From Defluviitaleaceae bacterium (GTDB lineage: Bacteria; Bacillota; Clostridia; Lachnospirales; WQUN01), in the NCBI GenBank assembly GCA_009783395.1, contig WRHA01000313.1, positions 1 through 6,785 on the forward strand: 6,785 bases of DNA. The letters run 5' to 3'. Both the position numbers and the translations under genes were made by a program. Within the stretch, counting starts at the first letter, position 1. Each line of letters starts with the position of its first letter. Below, one piece after another: positions 4,042 to 6,785 of this stretch. The notes below the pieces were generated by a model. The model did not search any database and had not been told where the DNA came from. It saw nothing but the letters and a program-made list of their open reading frames with translations.

Positions 4042-6785
4042 ATGATTACAAGCGAGCGTGAAGCATCGGCACTTGCGCAAACGATTTTAAACAGCGCACC
4101 GTTTTTCATAGAGTTTTGGGACGCAGACGGCAATATGCTTGAATGTAACGATAAAATGCTGAGAGTTTTTGAAGTGACGGACAAACACGCGTTCGCCAAA
4201 AACTTTTTTGATTTCTGCGTGCCTATACAGCCATGCGGAACACCGGCTGTTCAGCTTAATGACAAAATGATCCAAATCGCTATGGAGCAAGGTTCGACCC
4301 GCGCCGAGTGGCTGTATTTAATGCCGGACGGCAGTGAACTGCCTGTTGAAGCGGTATGGGTTCACGCGCACCATAATGGAAAGCCCATTATTATTGTATA
4401 CAGTATCGATTTGCGTCCGGTAAAAACCGCCATGGAAAGAGAGCAAGCCGCAATAGCAAAGGAACGCAAAGCATTTGAAACGATACAGCAAATTTTTGAC
4501 CTGGCCCCCACGATGATTAACCAATGGGACAGCAATTACAACATGATAAAATCAAGCAGAAAAGCCGTGGAATGGTATGGCGTTTCAAGCGAGCAGGAGT
4601 ATATAGATCGTTTTGGCGATTTAGCACCGGAATGCCAACCTTGCGGAACACCCACGTTGCAAAAAGCCAAGGAGTTTGTTGCCGAGGCATTTGAAAAAGG
4701 CTCGGCTTCGTTTGAGTGGATGACGCTGACAACAAACGGCGAACCCTTGCCCCTTTGGGTTGATTTGGTGCGCGCCTCTACCGACGAAGGGGCAATCGTA
4801 TATGCGTTTACAAACGATTTGCGCCCGATTGAAGCAATAAAGGGCAAAGCATATGAAGCCGAAAAAAAGCAACGCGAACAGTTTCAGATTATAGTAGACG
4901 CATCGCCCTATATGTGTACTGTTTTCGACGAAATCGGAAACGTCATAGATTGCAACAAGGTCACTCTGGATTACTTTGAGTTATCATCAAAGCAGGAATA
5001 TATGGGTTGTTTTCATGATCTGATACCCGAGTATCAGCCGAACGGAACCCACTCGGCTACTGCCGTGATAGAAAACACAAAAAGAGTCATTAAAACAGGG
5101 GAACTGCTCACTTATTTTAATTGGGTAATGCATACTAAATCAGGCGAACCGCGTCATATGGAAGTCATAAAAACCGCGGTAATAATAAGCGGCGAAATCC
5201 ATGTTATTGTCTATGCCCGCGATTTGCAGGAACACTTCAGAATGGTCGCCGCCGAAGAAGCACTGCACAAAAAAGAATTTGAATATGAACTGCAAAAACA
5301 AAAACAGGAAGCGCATGAATGGAATCAGGCGTTTATTGATAATTCGCCCCATATAATAAGCATATGGAACAGCGATATGAAGCTTGCAATGGCAAGCAAA
5401 GCCGCCGTCGAACGATTCGGCATAGAAAGCCCGGAAGTATTCATTGAACAATTTGGCGATTTTTCGCCGAAATATCAGCCTTGCGGCGCGCTGTCAAGCG
5501 AACTGGCCGTATCATATATGCAACAAGCCATGGATGAAGGTTCTGTTACCTTCGAATGGATGCACAAAACCGCAGACGGAGACCCAAGGCCGTCCGAAAT
5601 TGTTGCAAAGCGATTTACGAGAAACGATGAAAACGTAGTTATCGTATTTAACAGCGATTTGCGCGAAATAAAGGCCGCTGAGGAAAAAGAGCGAGTTTTA
5701 AGGGAAGAGCTTTTATATCGTGAAAAATTGCTTGCCGCCGGTAACCAAACCGCAAAAGTTTTACTGACTGCAAGCACTATTGACACAATTATGGACGGCA
5801 TGGAGATCATCGGGCATTTGTTAAACGTAGACCGTACGCAAATATGGCATTTCGGCGAAGTAAACGGCGAAGGATGCTTTATGCTTCAATATGAATGGCT
5901 GAGCGAACGCGGAAAACAAAAAAACGGATACCCCAAGGGCTTTGTTTACCCTCGCAGTCGAGATGCCGAGTGGTTTGACAACACGCTTTTGGCAGGCGTA
6001 AACATTAACTGCCCCATTTCAGAGCTTCCTCCGGTTATTGAAGCATATTATGGAGGGTTTGATGTTGTGTCCACGGCGATTTTTCCGATGATTTTAAACG
6101 ACGAAATTGTTGGCATCTTTGCCGTGCAAGATTGTGAGCTTGTTCGCACATTTACAAAAGACGAAATGGACATTATGGCATCAACAGGAATGATGTTCAC
6201 AAGTGTCTACAATAATATTAAGCAACAAGAGGAACGGCAACGCATGAAAATTGCCGAAGAAAGTAATCATGCAAAGAGTGTTTTCTTGGCGCGGATGAGC
6301 CACGAAATCCGTACCCCCATATCGGCGGTTATGGGCATATCGGAAATCGAATTGCAAAGCAGGGAGCTGGATGCGCGCACAGAAGAAGCATTTGCGAAAA
6401 TCCACAATTCGGCAAATTCTTTGCTTGGCTTGGTAAATGACATTCTTGACCTGTCCAAAATTGAGGCAGGCAAGATGGAGCTTACAACTTCTAAATACAA
6501 GATGTCGCATGTGATTTTGGATATATCACAAATTCACCTTGCATTTGTGGGAAGCAGGGACATAAAGTTTATTATGCAAGTAGACGAAACTCTGCCCCAG
6601 TACCTTGTTGGCGACCCGCTCAGAATTGTTCAGATTGCAAGCAACGTACTTTCAAACGCTTTCAAATATACGATGGAAGGGACAGTTCACTTATCATTCT
6701 CTTGCGAACAACGGAGTCGTGATAAAATTACCCTCGTCCTTGCAGTACGGGACAGCGGTCTTGGAATGAGCGATGAGCAACTCAG
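4042..6785 (+). CDS. Multi-PAS/GAF sensor histidine kinase, C-terminus cut by window edge
   Basis: The frame is open from ATG 4042 to the window end (914 codons). Four tandem PAS-like units occupy about residues 10-128, 148-265, 280-400 and 428-545. Each has an S/AP-x(5,6)-W/F-(D/N) entry, a central QPxG motif (63-66, 199-202, 332-335, 479-482) and a closing DL-R/Q strand (123, 259, 394, 539). Charged, probably coiled-coil linkers follow at about 126-150, 265-283, 400-428 and 543-566. A GAF-like domain spans about 572-725. The HisKA domain has SHEIRTP with phosphoacceptor His754, then NDILDLSKIEAGK. The ATPase domain begins with GDPLRI (857-862), an N box around Asn872 and the G1 box DSGLGM (904-909); later boxes lie outside the window. 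No membrane helix or signal peptide is seen, so it probably senses a cytoplasmic or membrane-permeant cue. A receiver domain could follow. The signal and target are unknown. Confidence 0.93.
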   Translation, partial: MITSEREASALAQTILNSAPFFIEFWDADGNMLECNDKMLRVFEVTDKHAFAKNFFDFCVPIQPCGTPAVQLNDKMIQIAMEQGSTRAEWLYLMPDGSELPVEAVWVHAHHNGKPIIIVYSIDLRPVKTAMEREQAAIAKERKAFETIQQIFDLAPTMINQWDSNYNMIKSSRKAVEWYGVSSEQEYIDRFGDLAPECQPCGTPTLQKAKEFVAEAFEKGSASFEWMTLTTNGEPLPLWVDLVRASTDEGAIVYAFTNDLRPIEAIKGKAYEAEKKQREQFQIIVDASPYMCTVFDEIGNVIDCNKVTLDYFELSSKQEYMGCFHDLIPEYQPNGTHSATAVIENTKRVIKTGELLTYFNWVMHTKSGEPRHMEVIKTAVIISGEIHVIVYARDLQEHFRMVAAEEALHKKEFEYELQKQKQEAHEWNQAFIDNSPHIISIWNSDMKLAMASKAAVERFGIESPEVFIEQFGDFSPKYQPCGALSSELAVSYMQQAMDEGSVTFEWMHKTADGDPRPSEIVAKRFTRNDENVVIVFNSDLREIKAAEEKERVLREELLYREKLLAAGNQTAKVLLTASTIDTIMDGMEIIGHLLNVDRTQIWHFGEVNGEGCFMLQYEWLSERGKQKNGYPKGFVYPRSRDAEWFDNTLLAGVNINCPISELPPVIEAYYGGFDVVSTAIFPMILNDEIVGIFAVQDCELVRTFTKDEMDIMASTGMMFTSVYNNIKQQEERQRMKIAEESNHAKSVFLARMSHEIRTPISAVMGISEIELQSRELDARTEEAFAKIHNSANSLLGLVNDILDLSKIEAGKMELTTSKYKMSHVILDISQIHLAFVGSRDIKFIMQVDETLPQYLVGDPLRIVQIASNVLSNAFKYTMEGTVHLSFSCEQRSRDKITLVLAVRDSGLGMSDEQL

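Noticed and set aside
3747..4199. Minus-strand open frame across the divergent region
   Set aside because: It overlaps the kinase start, the repeat and the glycosyltransferase promoter, and has no family features.

Overview
The window looks like chromosomal DNA from a low-to-moderate GC Gram-positive bacterium, most likely in or near the Clostridia. This is inferred from the LexA sequence, a Gram-positive type SOS box (GAAC-N4-GTTT), strong GGAGG-like ribosome binding sites, and the clostridial look of the O-antigen-ligase-like protein. No 16S rRNA or tRNA gene is present to settle the taxonomy.

Layout. (1) 1-1957, minus strand: the N-terminal 652 codons of a large polytopic O-antigen ligase/polymerase-family protein, running off the left edge. 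(2) 1958-2146: a divergent intergenic region with a perfect 15-bp-stem palindrome, a LexA box and candidate promoters for both neighbours. (3) 2147-2758, plus strand: a complete lexA (203 aa) with all catalytic residues. (4) 2837-3787, minus strand: a complete membrane-anchored GT2 glycosyltransferase of the polyprenyl-phosphate (GtrB/DPM1-like) type, convergent with lexA. (5) 3788-4041: a dense divergent intergenic region with a good sigma-A type promoter for the glycosyltransferase, a second copy of the same palindrome with a different loop, a roughly 75-nt repeat ending in a terminator hairpin, and an 11-bp direct repeat just before the next gene. (6) 4042-6785, plus strand: the N-terminal 914 codons of a cytoplasmic sensor histidine kinase with four tandem PAS-like domains, a GAF domain, HisKA and the start of the ATPase domain, cut by the right edge.

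How the parts relate. The ligase-like protein and the glycosyltransferase both belong to surface-polysaccharide synthesis or modification, and lexA, the SOS repressor, sits between them. The kinase has no evident metabolic link to its neighbours. The most unusual content is non-coding. Two copies of a roughly 75-nt element flank the glycosyltransferase as inverted repeats, sharing identical blocks of 35 and 16 nt. Two copies of a 15-bp palindrome sit about 50 nt upstream of the start codons of both polysaccharide genes. I see no CRISPR array, transposase, tRNA or rRNA gene.
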